Source: Avoscillospira sp045580485 (lineage in GTDB: Bacteria > Bacillota > Clostridia > Oscillospirales > Oscillospiraceae). From it: 10,975 bases of DNA. Position numbers and translations under genes: made by a program. The stretch lies in assembly GCA_045580485.1 (NCBI GenBank), contig JAZNNW010000047.1, positions 1-10,975 on the forward strand, read 5' to 3'. Position 1 is the stretch's first letter. Each line of letters starts with the position of its first letter. Shown here piece after piece: positions 1 to 7,700 of this stretch. Below the pieces are notes generated by a model. It had not been told where the DNA came from. It ran no database searches and saw only the letters and a list, made by a program, of their open reading frames with translations.

Positions 1-2
1 GC

Positions 3-1211
3 GGTCTGCTGGGAAGAAAGCTGTCCCACAGCTATTCTCCTGCCATCCACAGCCTTTTGGGGGATTACGAATACTCCCTTTTTGAAAAAGAGCCGGAGCA
101 GGTGGCGGAGTTTATCCGCAATGGCGCCTGGGACGGCCTCAATGTGACCATCCCCTATAAAAAAGATGCCTTTGCCCTGTGTGACGAATGTTCGCCTCTG
201 GCAAAGGAACTGGGCAGCGTCAACACCCTGGTGCGCCTTGGCAACGGCAGGATTTTCGGCGAAAATACCGATGCCTGGGGCTTTGACCAGATGCTGAGCC
301 GTGTCCGTGTGGACTGCAAGGGCAAAAAAGCGCTGGTTCTGGGCAGCGGCGGTGCGTCTGTGACTGTGCAGGCCGTGCTCCGTCTGGCAGGTGCCAATGT
401 GGTGGTCATCTCCAGAACCGGCGAAAACAACTATGAAAATCTCCACCTGCACAAAGATGCAGAGATCCTCGTCAACACCACCCCTGTGGGCATGTATCCA
501 AACAACGGGGAAAGCCCTGTGGACTTGGACGACCTGCCCAATCTGAAGGCGGTGCTAGATCTCATTTATAACCCCGCCAGGACCAAGCTGATTTTGGATG
601 CCGAGGCAAGAGCCATTGCTTGTGAGAGCGGTCTTTATATGCTGGTGGCACAGGCGGTGCGGGCCTCGGAGCTTTGGACGGGGAAAGAAATTCCCACAGA
701 GAAAATGGAAGCTGTGTGGAAAACCGTCGGATTTTCCATGATGAATATCGTGCTCATCGGTATGCCCGGCAGCGGTAAATCCACCGTGGGCAAATTTCTG
801 GCGGCGGAGACCGGCAGAAATTTTGTGGACAGCGATGAAGAATTGGTAAAGAAAATCGGTGATATCCCCGCCTTTTTCGCCAAAAACGGAGAAGAAGCCT
901 TCCGCAGAGAAGAAACTGCGGTGCTGGCGGAGCTGGGCAAACAATCGGGCCTTGTCATCGCCACCGGCGGCGGAGTGGTGACGAGAAAGGAAAATTATCC
1001 CCTCCTGCACCAGAACGGAAAAATTTTCTGGCTGCGGCGGGATTTGGAAAAACTGCCCGCAGACGGCAGACCTCTTTCTCAAAAAGAGGGAGTGCAGGCA
1101 CTGTATGAAAAACGGAAGCCCCTGTATGAGGCCTTTGCAGACTCCATTGTGGATAACAACGGCAGTCTCCATGACACCTGCGGAATGATTCTGAAGGAGG
1201 GTCAGAAATGA
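3..1211 (+). CDS. aroE-aroK: Shikimate dehydrogenase / shikimate kinase fusion (5' partial)
   Basis: Bifunctional cytoplasmic enzyme for two consecutive shikimate-pathway steps: NADPH reduction of 3-dehydroshikimate, then ATP phosphorylation of shikimate. The reading frame is open to the window edge, and 402 residues are visible. The first in-frame ATG (57) is not the start, because the AroE shikimate-binding motif HSYSP lies upstream of it at visible residues 9-13; probably only about 5-10 residues are missing. AroE domain, about 1-240: NVTIPYK with catalytic Lys53, ENTD with Asp90, NADP-binding GSGGAS at 114-119, then VNTTPVGM and a closing LVAQA/ELWTG helix. AroK domain, about 246-402: Walker A GMPGSGKST at 253-261, DSDE, FRREE, GGG at 322-324, and lid Arg356 in GRPLS. 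No stop codon and no ribosome binding site separate the halves, although two Met codons (738, 741) mark the junction. It overlaps aroQ by 4 nt (ATGA). The family calls are firm; the fusion is read directly from the frame. Confidence 0.95.
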   Translation, partial: GLLGRKLSHSYSPAIHSLLGDYEYSLFEKEPEQVAEFIRNGAWDGLNVTIPYKKDAFALCDECSPLAKELGSVNTLVRLGNGRIFGENTDAWGFDQMLSRVRVDCKGKKALVLGSGGASVTVQAVLRLAGANVVVISRTGENNYENLHLHKDAEILVNTTPVGMYPNNGESPVDLDDLPNLKAVLDLIYNPARTKLILDAEARAIACESGLYMLVAQAVRASELWTGKEIPTEKMEAVWKTVGFSMMNIVLIGMPGSGKSTVGKFLAAETGRNFVDSDEELVKKIGDIPAFFAKNGEEAFRREETAVLAELGKQSGLVIATGGGVVTRKENYPLLHQNGKIFWLRRDLEKLPADGRPLSQKEGVQALYEKRKPLYEAFADSIVDNNGSLHDTCGMILKEGQK

Positions 1212-1636
1212 AAATTCTTGTCTTGAACGGCCCAAATCTGAACCTGCTGGGGGTCCGGGAGCCGGAAATTTACGGCGGCAGGACCTATGCCGATCTGGTC
1301 GCCATGATCGAGGAAAAAGCCGCCTTGCTGGGCGTTACCGCCGAGGTTCGTCAGACCAACCATGAAGGGGTGCTGGTGGATTGGATTCAGGAGGCCAGAG
1401 GGAGCTTTGATGCCATCGTCATCAACCCCGCCGCCTATACCCATACTTCCGTTGCCATTCTGGATGCCGCCAAGGCCGTGGGTCTGCCCATGGTGGAGGT
1501 CCATATTTCCGATGTGAGCAAGCGGGAGGATTTCCGTCAGGTGAGCTATATCCGTGCCGCCTGCAAGAAAACCATTGCAGGACATGGCTTTGAGGGATAT
1601 TTAGAAGCTATGGAATGTTTAGTTGGAGGTAAATAA
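1208..1636 (+). CDS. aroQ: 3-dehydroquinate dehydratase, type II
   Basis: Cytoplasmic dehydratase converting 3-dehydroquinate to 3-dehydroshikimate, the step just before AroE. At 142 aa it has the usual size of the small dodecameric type II family. Visible motifs are NGPNLNLLG at 7-15, Arg17 and catalytic Tyr22 in the flexible lid (REPEIYG), QTNHEG, the substrate-binding INPAAYTHTS segment, EVHISD followed by REDFR, and a C-terminal GHGFEGY. The start is fixed by an AAGGAGGG Shine-Dalgarno at 1194-1201 with a 6-nt spacer; the ATG overlaps the aroE-aroK stop as ATGA, so translation is probably coupled. Its stop overlaps the next ATG by 1 nt. The usual HISN of the family reads HISD here, a mild change. 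Identification is secure. Confidence 0.97.
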   Translation: MKILVLNGPNLNLLGVREPEIYGGRTYADLVAMIEEKAALLGVTAEVRQTNHEGVLVDWIQEARGSFDAIVINPAAYTHTSVAILDAAKAVGLPMVEVHISDVSKREDFRQVSYIRAACKKTIAGHGFEGYLEAMECLVGGK

Positions 1637-2820
1637 TGTTTTCTCAGACTATGATCGATTACGGCAGAAAGCCCAATGTGATCCGCGACCTTTCCGCCTA
1701 TGCAGGCAAGCGCAAGCAGGAGATCGGTGCGGAGAATGTCTTTGACTTCTCCATCGGCTCTCCCAATGTGCCTGCGCCCAAGCAGGTCCATGCGGTCATG
1801 ACCGACCTGCTGACCAACGCCGATCCTGTGGCCATCCACAGCTACACCGGCGCCAACGGTATGCTGTCCGTCCGGCAGGCCATTGCCGATTCCATCACCC
1901 GCCGCTTTGGCCGTCATGTGGATGCCGACGGCGTCTTCGTCACTGCCGGTGCCTCCGGTGCCATCGCCATGGCTCTGAAGGGTCTGACCCTTCCCGGCGA
2001 CGAGGTCATCATCTTCACCCCGCACTACATGGAATATCTCATCTATGTGGAGGCCTACGGCTGTAAAAATGTCATCGTGCCTACGGAGATGGATACCTTC
2101 CAGATCGACCTTGACCGCTTTGAAAAAGCCATGACGGAAAAGACCAAGGTGGTCATCATCAATTCTCCCAACAATCCCTCCGGCGTCATCTATACGGCGG
2201 AGTGTCTGAAAGCCGTCACGGACCTCATGAAGAAGAAGCAGGAAGCATACGGTCATCCCATCTTCCTGCTGGCAGATGAGCCTTACCGGGAACTGGCCTA
2301 CGATAAAGAAGTGCCCTGGCTCATGGACTTCTATGACAATACTTTGGTGTGCTACTCCTATTCCAAGACATTGTCCATTCCCGGCGAGCGCATGGGCTAT
2401 CTGGCGGTGTGCAGGCGGTGCGTGGATTTTAAGGATGTGATGGATGCCTGCTCCGGTGCCGCCCGTGCGCTGGGTCATATCTGCGCCTCCAATCTCTATC
2501 AGAGAGTCATTGAAAAATGCGTGGATGTGGTGGCAGATGTGGGCTACTACAAGCGCAACCGGGATCTGCTGGTCAGTTCTCTGGAAAGAATGGGCTTCAC
2601 CTGCGTCCATCCCGACGGCGCTTTCTACCTGTTTATGAAATGCCCCATTGCCGACTCCATGGAATTCTGCAACAAAGCCAAGGAATTTGAGCTGATGGTG
2701 GTGCCGGGACACGATTTCGGCGTGCCGGAATACCTGCGGGTCAGCTACTGTGTGGCCTATGAGACCATCGAAAAGTCCCTGCCGGCATTCCAAAAGCTGG
2801 CAGAATATTACGGATTGTAA
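1636..2820 (+). CDS. PLP-dependent class I/II aminotransferase, last gene of the shikimate operon
   Basis: Fold-type I aminotransferase of the aspartate aminotransferase superfamily, 394 aa, cytoplasmic. Visible features are the N-terminal ENVFDFSIGSPNVPAP segment, NSPNNPSG at 176-183, ADEPYREL with Asp214 and Tyr217 that contact PLP, the Schiff-base Lys244 in SYSKTLSIPGER, and Arg368 in LRVSYC, expected to bind the substrate carboxylate. It begins 1 nt inside the aroQ stop (TAATG), with GGAGGT at 1625-1630 and a 5-nt spacer. It is followed directly by a terminator, so it closes the operon. Clostridial relatives with the same N-terminal block are usually labelled only 'aminotransferase' or 'aspartate aminotransferase'. 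The operon suggests an amino transfer in aromatic amino acid synthesis (prephenate, phenylpyruvate or hydroxyphenylpyruvate), but that is inference from position; general Asp/aromatic specificity is equally possible. Confidence 0.9.
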   Translation: MFSQTMIDYGRKPNVIRDLSAYAGKRKQEIGAENVFDFSIGSPNVPAPKQVHAVMTDLLTNADPVAIHSYTGANGMLSVRQAIADSITRRFGRHVDADGVFVTAGASGAIAMALKGLTLPGDEVIIFTPHYMEYLIYVEAYGCKNVIVPTEMDTFQIDLDRFEKAMTEKTKVVIINSPNNPSGVIYTAECLKAVTDLMKKKQEAYGHPIFLLADEPYRELAYDKEVPWLMDFYDNTLVCYSYSKTLSIPGERMGYLAVCRRCVDFKDVMDACSGAARALGHICASNLYQRVIEKCVDVVADVGYYKRNRDLLVSSLERMGFTCVHPDGAFYLFMKCPIADSMEFCNKAKEFELMVVPGHDFGVPEYLRVSYCVAYETIEKSLPAFQKLAEYYGL

Positions 2821-2848
2821 GAAAAGCCTCCCTTCGGGGAGGCTTTTC
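2821..2848 (+). terminator. Intrinsic terminator of the shikimate operon
   Basis: A perfect 12-bp inverted repeat (2821-2832 with 2837-2848) starts right after the aminotransferase stop codon and closes on a TTCG loop, giving the very stable C(UUCG)G tetraloop in RNA. The 5' arm carries an A-run and the 3' arm ends in TTTTC, so the U-tract is short and lies partly within the stem. This would also let it work weakly on the opposite strand. Confidence 0.9.
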
Positions 2849-2923
2849 CCGCTTATACGGCAAAGTGTGCAAAATCATTTCCGAAAAATGGTAGGAAATC
2901 TCTGTTTTTTCTGGAAATTGTCC

Positions 2924-2952
2924 TATACAAAAAAGGGATTTTTTGTTATACT
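2924..2952 (+). promoter_or_regulatory. Probable sigma-A promoter of prs-pth-mfd
   Basis: The -10 candidate is TATACT at 2947-2952, preceded by TG one base upstream (2944-2945), an extended -10. The -35 candidate is TATACA at 2924-2929, which matches four of six consensus bases with a 17-bp spacer. It sits in AT-rich DNA between a terminator and the prs start, which leaves a leader of about 60 nt. Read by eye; no transcript data. Confidence 0.6.
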
Positions 2953-2969
2953 TACCATGTATGAAAATA

Positions 2970-2985
2970 TACGCCTACGGGTGTA
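2970..2985 (+). promoter_or_regulatory. Small hairpin in the prs leader
   Basis: A 6-bp stem (2970-2975 with 2980-2985, one G-U pair) closes on TACG, a UNCG-type tetraloop flanked by C and G. It lies about 35 nt upstream of the prs ATG, just before the ribosome binding site AAAGGA (3006-3011, 9-nt spacer). It may only stabilise the 5' end of the mRNA. I do not recognise a known riboswitch here. Confidence 0.3.
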
Positions 2986-3020
2986 AGAATAGTTATGGTC
3001 GATAGAAAGGACGAACTGCC

Positions 3021-3974
3021 ATGATCTCCCACGGAAAAGATGTCAAGGTTCTCTGTGCCAACTCCAACCGCCCTCTGGCTGAGGGTATCTGCAAGCATCT
3101 GGGTCTGCCCATGAGCAGCAGCACTGTCACCACCTTCGCTGACGGCGAGGTCTCCGTTTCCATCAACGAGACTGTCCGCGGCTCCGATGTGTTCATCATT
3201 CAGTCCACCTGCAAGCCTGTCAATAATAACCTCATGGAGCTGCTGGTCATGGTGGATGCCTGCAAGCGTGCTTCCGCAGGCCGTATCACTGCCGTTATGC
3301 CCTACTTCGGCTATGCCCGTCAGGACCGCAAGGCCAAGGGTCGTGACCCCATCTCCGCCAAGCTGGTTGCCAACATGATCGAAGCCGCCGGTGCAGACCG
3401 TGTGCTGACCATGGACCTCCATGCCGCTCAGATTCAGGGCTTCTTTGACATCCCTGTGGTTAATATGCACGGCGATATCGTCTTCTCCAGGTACTTCATG
3501 GAAAAATTCCCCGAAAACCGGGAAGAAATGGTCGTCGTCTCCCCCGATGTGGGCTCCGTTGCCCGCAGCCGTGCCTTTGCCAACAAGGTCGGCATGGGTC
3601 TGGCCATCGTGGATAAGCGCCGTGAAAAGGCCAACTGCTGCGAAGTCATGAATGTCATCGGCGAAGTGGCAGGCAAGGAATGTATCCTCTATGACGACAT
3701 GGTGGATACTGCCGGTTCTCTGTGCAACGCCGCCAAGGCCATCTACGAAAAGGGCGCTACCAAGGTCTATGCCTGCGCTTCCCATGCCGTTCTCTCCGGT
3801 CCTGCCATCGAGCGCATCAAGAATTCCGTCATCGAAGAGATGGTCTTCCTGAACACCATTCCCAAGCCCGAAGAGGCGGAAGGCACCCAGATCAAGTTCC
3901 TGGATGTGGCTCCCATGTTCGCTGAGGCCATCCAGCGTACTTACGAAGAAACCTCCCTGTCGGTGATGTTCTGA
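3021..3974 (+). CDS. prs: Ribose-phosphate pyrophosphokinase (PRPP synthetase)
   Basis: Makes phosphoribosyl pyrophosphate from ribose 5-phosphate and ATP, the shared precursor of purines, pyrimidines, histidine, tryptophan and NAD; cytoplasmic. At 317 aa it has the usual length of class I bacterial enzymes. Visible motifs are FADGEVSV near residue 39, RQDRKAKGRDPISAKL from Arg100, DLHAAQIQGFFDIPV from Asp132, VSPDVGSV, KRREKAN, and the PRPP-binding loop DDMVDTAGS at 225-233. The C-terminus ends in the family-like SLSVMF. After FFDIPV, most bacterial enzymes I recall read DHL, whereas this one reads VNMHG, a local departure. The start is set by AAAGGA at 3006-3011. A dedicated promoter and leader lie upstream. 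pth follows after one base, so the two are co-transcribed, and its supply of PRPP also serves the tryptophan/histidine branches related to the preceding operon. Confidence 0.97.
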   Translation: MISHGKDVKVLCANSNRPLAEGICKHLGLPMSSSTVTTFADGEVSVSINETVRGSDVFIIQSTCKPVNNNLMELLVMVDACKRASAGRITAVMPYFGYARQDRKAKGRDPISAKLVANMIEAAGADRVLTMDLHAAQIQGFFDIPVVNMHGDIVFSRYFMEKFPENREEMVVVSPDVGSVARSRAFANKVGMGLAIVDKRREKANCCEVMNVIGEVAGKECILYDDMVDTAGSLCNAAKAIYEKGATKVYACASHAVLSGPAIERIKNSVIEEMVFLNTIPKPEEAEGTQIKFLDVAPMFAEAIQRTYEETSLSVMF

Positions 3975-3975
3975 T

Positions 3976-4566
3976 ATGCTGTTTCGTTCATCCTCCTGCG
4001 ACTGGATGATCGTGGGTCTGGGCAATCCCGGCAGTCAGTATGAAAAAACCCGGCATAATGTGGGCTTCCGCAGCATAGAATTGTTAGCAGGTAAGCTCCA
4101 TACCAAAATCGACCGGCTGAAGTTCAAGGCGCTGATCCGCTCTGTGGACTACAAGGGGCAGAAGCTCCTTTTGGTGGAGCCCCAGACCTTTATGAACCTG
4201 TCCGGTGCGGCAGTTTCAGCCCTGGCTTCCTATTATAAGGTAAAGCCGGAGCGGATTTTGGTCATCTTTGATGATATTTCCCTGCCGGTGGGCAGGATCA
4301 GAGTCCGCAAGGACGGCTCTGCCGGCGGTCACAACGGCATCAAGTCCATCATCCAGAGCCTTGGGACGGATCAGTTCCCCCGGGTGAAGGTGGGCGTGGG
4401 TGCCAAGCCCCACCCGGATTACGATCTGGCGGACTGGGTGCTGAGCAAGTTTTCCGCTTTGGAGGAGAAAAACCTCCGGCCCGCTCTGGAAAATGCAGCT
4501 GAGGCTGCCCTCATGGTCATTGAGCAGGGCACGGAAAAAGCCGCATCTGCCTTCAACGGCAAGTAA
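3976..4566 (+). CDS. pth: Peptidyl-tRNA hydrolase
   Basis: Cleaves the ester between peptide and tRNA on peptidyl-tRNAs that drop off the ribosome, recycling tRNA; cytoplasmic. 196 aa, normal for the bacterial Pth family. Visible residues are GLGNPG with Asn17, catalytic His27 in RHNVGF, Asn74 in TFMNLSG, Asp99 in FDDISLP, and Asn120 in GGHNGIKS, which correspond to the known E. coli active-site set (N10, H20, N68, D93, N114). There is a ten-residue lead before the first core strand. I keep the ATG at 3976 because related Oscillospiraceae proteins, as I recall them, carry a similar short lead ending in Trp before IVGLGNPG. The alternative is ATG 4006. It starts one base after the prs stop with no clear Shine-Dalgarno, so it probably depends on ribosomes arriving from prs. 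The prs-pth-mfd order is conserved in Firmicutes. Confidence 0.95.
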   Translation: MLFRSSSCDWMIVGLGNPGSQYEKTRHNVGFRSIELLAGKLHTKIDRLKFKALIRSVDYKGQKLLLVEPQTFMNLSGAAVSALASYYKVKPERILVIFDDISLPVGRIRVRKDGSAGGHNGIKSIIQSLGTDQFPRVKVGVGAKPHPDYDLADWVLSKFSALEEKNLRPALENAAEAALMVIEQGTEKAASAFNGK

Positions 4567-4580
4567 TTGAAGCAATGTAA

Positions 4581-4605
4581 CGGACGGAGCAAACTGCTTC
4601 GTCCG
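4581..4605 (+). terminator. Hairpin after pth, possible weak terminator or processing site
   Basis: An 11-bp stem with one G-U pair (4581-4591 with 4595-4605) closes on a 3-nt loop. GCAA/TTGC further out (4572-4575 with 4608-4611) could extend it across an internal loop. No T-run follows, so it is not a typical intrinsic terminator; it may mark a processing site or cause partial termination before mfd. Confidence 0.4.
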
Positions 4606-4618
4606 CGTTGCTATGTGT

Positions 4619-4742
4619 AAAAGGCTCCCCTTGAGGGGAGCTGTCAGCGAAGCTGACTGAGAGGTGTGTGCAGGCAGTCTGCCAACAGCCACCTCTCCGT
4701 CATTTGCTTCACAAATGCCACCTCTCCTCAAGGAGAGGCTTT
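4619..4742. repeat. Palindromic MITE-like intergenic repeat between pth and mfd
   Basis: A non-coding element of about 125 bp with imperfect terminal inverted repeats: AAAGGCTCCCCTTGAGGGG on the left and, read on the other strand, AAAGCCTCTCCTTGAGGAG on the right. Each half folds locally: 4624-4630 with 4635-4641 (TTGA loop), 4643-4648 with 4652-4657 (GAA loop), 4701-4706 with 4712-4717, and 4721-4727 with 4732-4738. The middle also pairs at long range, GAGAGGTG (4659-4666) with CACCTCTC (4690-4697), giving a cruciform-like structure. I recall similar sequences scattered between genes of gut Oscillospiraceae such as Faecalibacterium relatives, so it is probably a dispersed family. It encodes no protein, and its mobility is inferred only from the shape. 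No clear target-site duplication is visible. Confidence 0.8.
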
Positions 4743-4748
4743 GAGGAG
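4743..4748 (+). promoter_or_regulatory. Ribosome binding site of mfd
   Basis: GAGGAG with an 8-nt spacer to the ATG at 4757. This decides the start: the alternative GTG at 4748 overlaps the Shine-Dalgarno itself and has none of its own. The site begins directly after the last bases of the palindromic repeat, so hairpins of that repeat may affect access to it. Confidence 0.75.
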
Positions 4749-4756
4749 TGCCATCT

Positions 4757-7700
4757 ATGAATCTTCTGCTATCTGCCCTTCAAAACCTAACTGAATACAA
4801 GGCCCTGTGTTCTGCGGTGGAACAGGGGCAGAATGTGGCCCTTTCCGGTGTGGGACAGCTGTCTCGCAGTCATGTGATGGCGGCCCTGTACCGCCACAGC
4901 GGCAGACCGGCGTTGGTGCTGTGTCAGGACGATCTGGCAGCGCAGCGGACGGCAGAGGAACTGGCGGCATTTCTGGGGGAAGCCCCGGTAGTTCTGCCAT
5001 CCAGAGAGTTCACCTTCTACGATGCCGCCGTGGTCTCCCGTGGCTGGGAACAGAAGCGTGTGCGGCAGCTCTATGACCTTGCCACCGGCAAGACCAAGCT
5101 GCTGGTGGCCTCTCTGGAGGCACTGACCCTCCGCACCATGCCCAGAGATGTGCTGTTTTCCTCGGCGGTGACTCTCCGCTGCGGCGCAGCCTATGATATG
5201 GACGACCTGTCCCGGCGGCTCACGGACGCCGGCTATGCCAGAACCTCTCTGGTGGAGGGTATCGGACAGTTCTCCATCCGTGGCGGTATATTAGATGTAT
5301 ATTCTCCCGCCAACGACCAGCCCATCCGTGCCGAATTCTGGGGCGATGAGCTGGATTGCATGGGTTATTTTGACGCAATCACCCAGCGCCGGACGGAAAA
5401 TATTGAAGAGACCGTCCTTCTGCCTGTGGCGGAGACGGCACCCCGCCTCCATCCGGGCGGCATGGAAGGTCTTTGCGAGGATCTCCGGGCACTGATCGCC
5501 CGTCAGAACCGGCGAAAGACCCCCAATGAGGCACTGCTGAAAACCCTCCATGCCGATCTGGAAAAGCTGGAAAACGGCCTTGCCTTCCCGGCGGCTGACC
5601 GGTATATGGCGCTGATCTATCCCGAATTTGCCTGCGCCTGCGATTATATTTCCAAAGATGCGCTGATTTTGTTTGCCGATCACGGCGCTTTGCAGCGTGC
5701 CGCCAAGGCACGGCAGGAGAGCTTCGGTCTGGAGCTGGACAGCTTCCTCCAATCCGGCAGTCTCTGCGGCGATCTGTGCGATCTGATCGGAGATTTTGAT
5801 GAAATCTGTGAAAACTTGGCAGGCAGACCCTGCGTGTTTGTGGACAGCTTTCTTTCTGCAAGCTACCCAGACGCCCTGCCTCCCAAACACATTTATAATA
5901 TTACCTGCAAGCAGCTGCCCTCCTACGGCGGCAGCATGGAAACGGCAGCCTCCGATCTGACCCATTATCAGAAGGTGGGCTTCCGCTCTCTGGTTCTCTG
6001 CGGCAACCGCCGAAGAGCGGAGATTTTGCAGGGCATTTTGCAGGAGCAGGGTCTTTCCTGCTATCTGGCATTCCCGGCAGAAGCGCTGCCCAAGCCCGGC
6101 GAGATCTGCCTGACAGACGGCAGTCTGCCTGCCGGTCTGGAATATCCCACTTTGGGACTGGCGGTGCTGACAGAAGGTCAGCTGACGGCAAAGCCTTTGC
6201 GGAAACCCAGAGTTTCCAAGAAATCCAAGGCCACCAACCGGCAGAAGCTCAACTCCTTTGCCGACCTCAGCCCCGGTGATCTGGTGGTCCATGAATACCA
6301 CGGCATCGGCCGCTATGTTGCCATGGAGCAGATGAAGGTAGGCGGCGTGGTCAAGGACTATGTAAAGATCGCCTATCAGGGCACCGATGTGCTCTATGTC
6401 CCTGCCACTCAGCTGGACTTGGTCAGCAAGTATATTGGCGGCGGTGAGGATTCCCCTATCCGCCTCAATAAACTCTCCGGCGATATGTGGCAGAAGGCCA
6501 AGGCCAGAGCCAAGGCGGCCGCCAAGGATCTGGCAGCGGGCTTGATTCAATTGTATGCCGCAAGAAAACGGCTGCCGGGCTACCCCTTCTCCGCCGATAC
6601 TCCCTGGCAGGCGGAGTTTGAGGACAGCTTTGAATATGCCGAGACCGATGACCAGTTAAGATGTATCGCCGAGATCAAGCATGACATGGAAGCCCCTGTG
6701 CCCATGGACCGATTGCTCTGCGGCGATGTGGGCTTCGGCAAGACGGAGGTGGCCCTCCGAGCCGCCATGAAAGCCATGCTGGATGGCAAACAGGTGGCGA
6801 TTCTGGTGCCCACCACTGTTCTGGCCCAGCAGCACTATGTGACTGCCATGAAGCGCTTTGGCACTTATCCTGTGAATATCGATGTGTTAAGCCGCTTCCG
6901 TACCGCCGCCCAGCAGAAAAAGACACTATATCATTTATCCATCGGCAAGGTGGATCTGATCATCGGCACCCACAAGCTGCTGCAGAAGGGTGTGGAGTTC
7001 AAGGATCTGGGTCTTTTGATCGTGGATGAGGAGCAGCGGTTCGGCGTCAGCCACAAGGAGCGGCTGAAGGAAATGTCCAAGGGCGTGGATGTGCTGACCC
7101 TGTCTGCTACCCCCATCCCCAGAACCCTCAACATGGCTCTGTCGGGACTGCGGGATATGTCCACCATCGAGGAACCGCCCTCCGACCGCTATCCCGTCCA
7201 GACCTTCGTTCTGGAGCATGATGACCGGATCTTGGACGACGCCATCCGTCGGGAGCTGGACAGAGGCGGTCAGGTCTACTATCTCCACAACCGCACAGAA
7301 AGCATCGAGCAGACGGCAGCAAGGCTCAAAAACCGTCTGGGGGAGGTGGAAGTCGCCACCGCCCACGGCAAAATGGATCAGGAGCAGCTTTCCGATGTGA
7401 TGCAGCGGATGGCAGACGGGGAGATTCAGGTGCTGGTCTGCACCACGATTATCGAAACGGGTATCGACATTTCCAATGTCAATACATTAATCATAGAGGA
7501 TGCGGATAAACTGGGTCTTGCTCAGCTGCACCAGATTCGCGGCCGTGTGGGCAGAAGCAGCCGCCACGCCTTTGCCTATCTGACCTTCCGCAAGGGCAAG
7601 GTTCTGACGGAGGTGGCGGAGAAGCGATTGCAGGCCATCCGGGAATTTGCCGAGTTCGGCTCCGGCTTTAAGATCGCCATGCGTGACTTGGAAATCCGTG

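Noticed and set aside
738..1211. Stand-alone aroK gene starting at the ATG pair at 738/741
   Set aside because: The frame runs on from AroE without a stop, and the bases before the ATGs lack a Shine-Dalgarno, so a fusion is the simpler reading.
57..1211. aroE starting at the ATG at 57
   Set aside because: The conserved shikimate-binding motif lies upstream in the same open frame, so the real start is before the window.
1546..2793. A 415-codon minus-strand frame over the aminotransferase
   Set aside because: A shadow frame caused by third-position C/G bias; His/Gly-rich with no family motif, while the plus strand has the complete PLP-enzyme motif set.
2953..3020. Purine or PRPP riboswitch in the prs leader
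   Set aside because: The leader is only about 60 nt and shows a single short hairpin; none of the conserved core sequences of known purine-related riboswitches are visible.
2952..4025. A 357-codon minus-strand frame over prs
   Set aside because: Same kind of shadow frame; it begins inside pth and runs through the prs promoter, with no ribosome binding site or domain.
4619..4742. CRISPR array or tandem repeats in the pth-mfd gap
   Set aside because: The repeats are inverted arms of a single palindromic element; there are no regularly spaced direct repeats with unique spacers.
4748..4756. GTG at 4748 as the start of mfd
   Set aside because: It overlaps the GAGGAG ribosome binding site that serves the ATG at 4757 with proper spacing.
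5291..6550. A 419-codon minus-strand frame inside mfd
   Set aside because: Mfd is a continuous 1170-residue protein with all helicase motifs; the antisense frame has no recognisable features.
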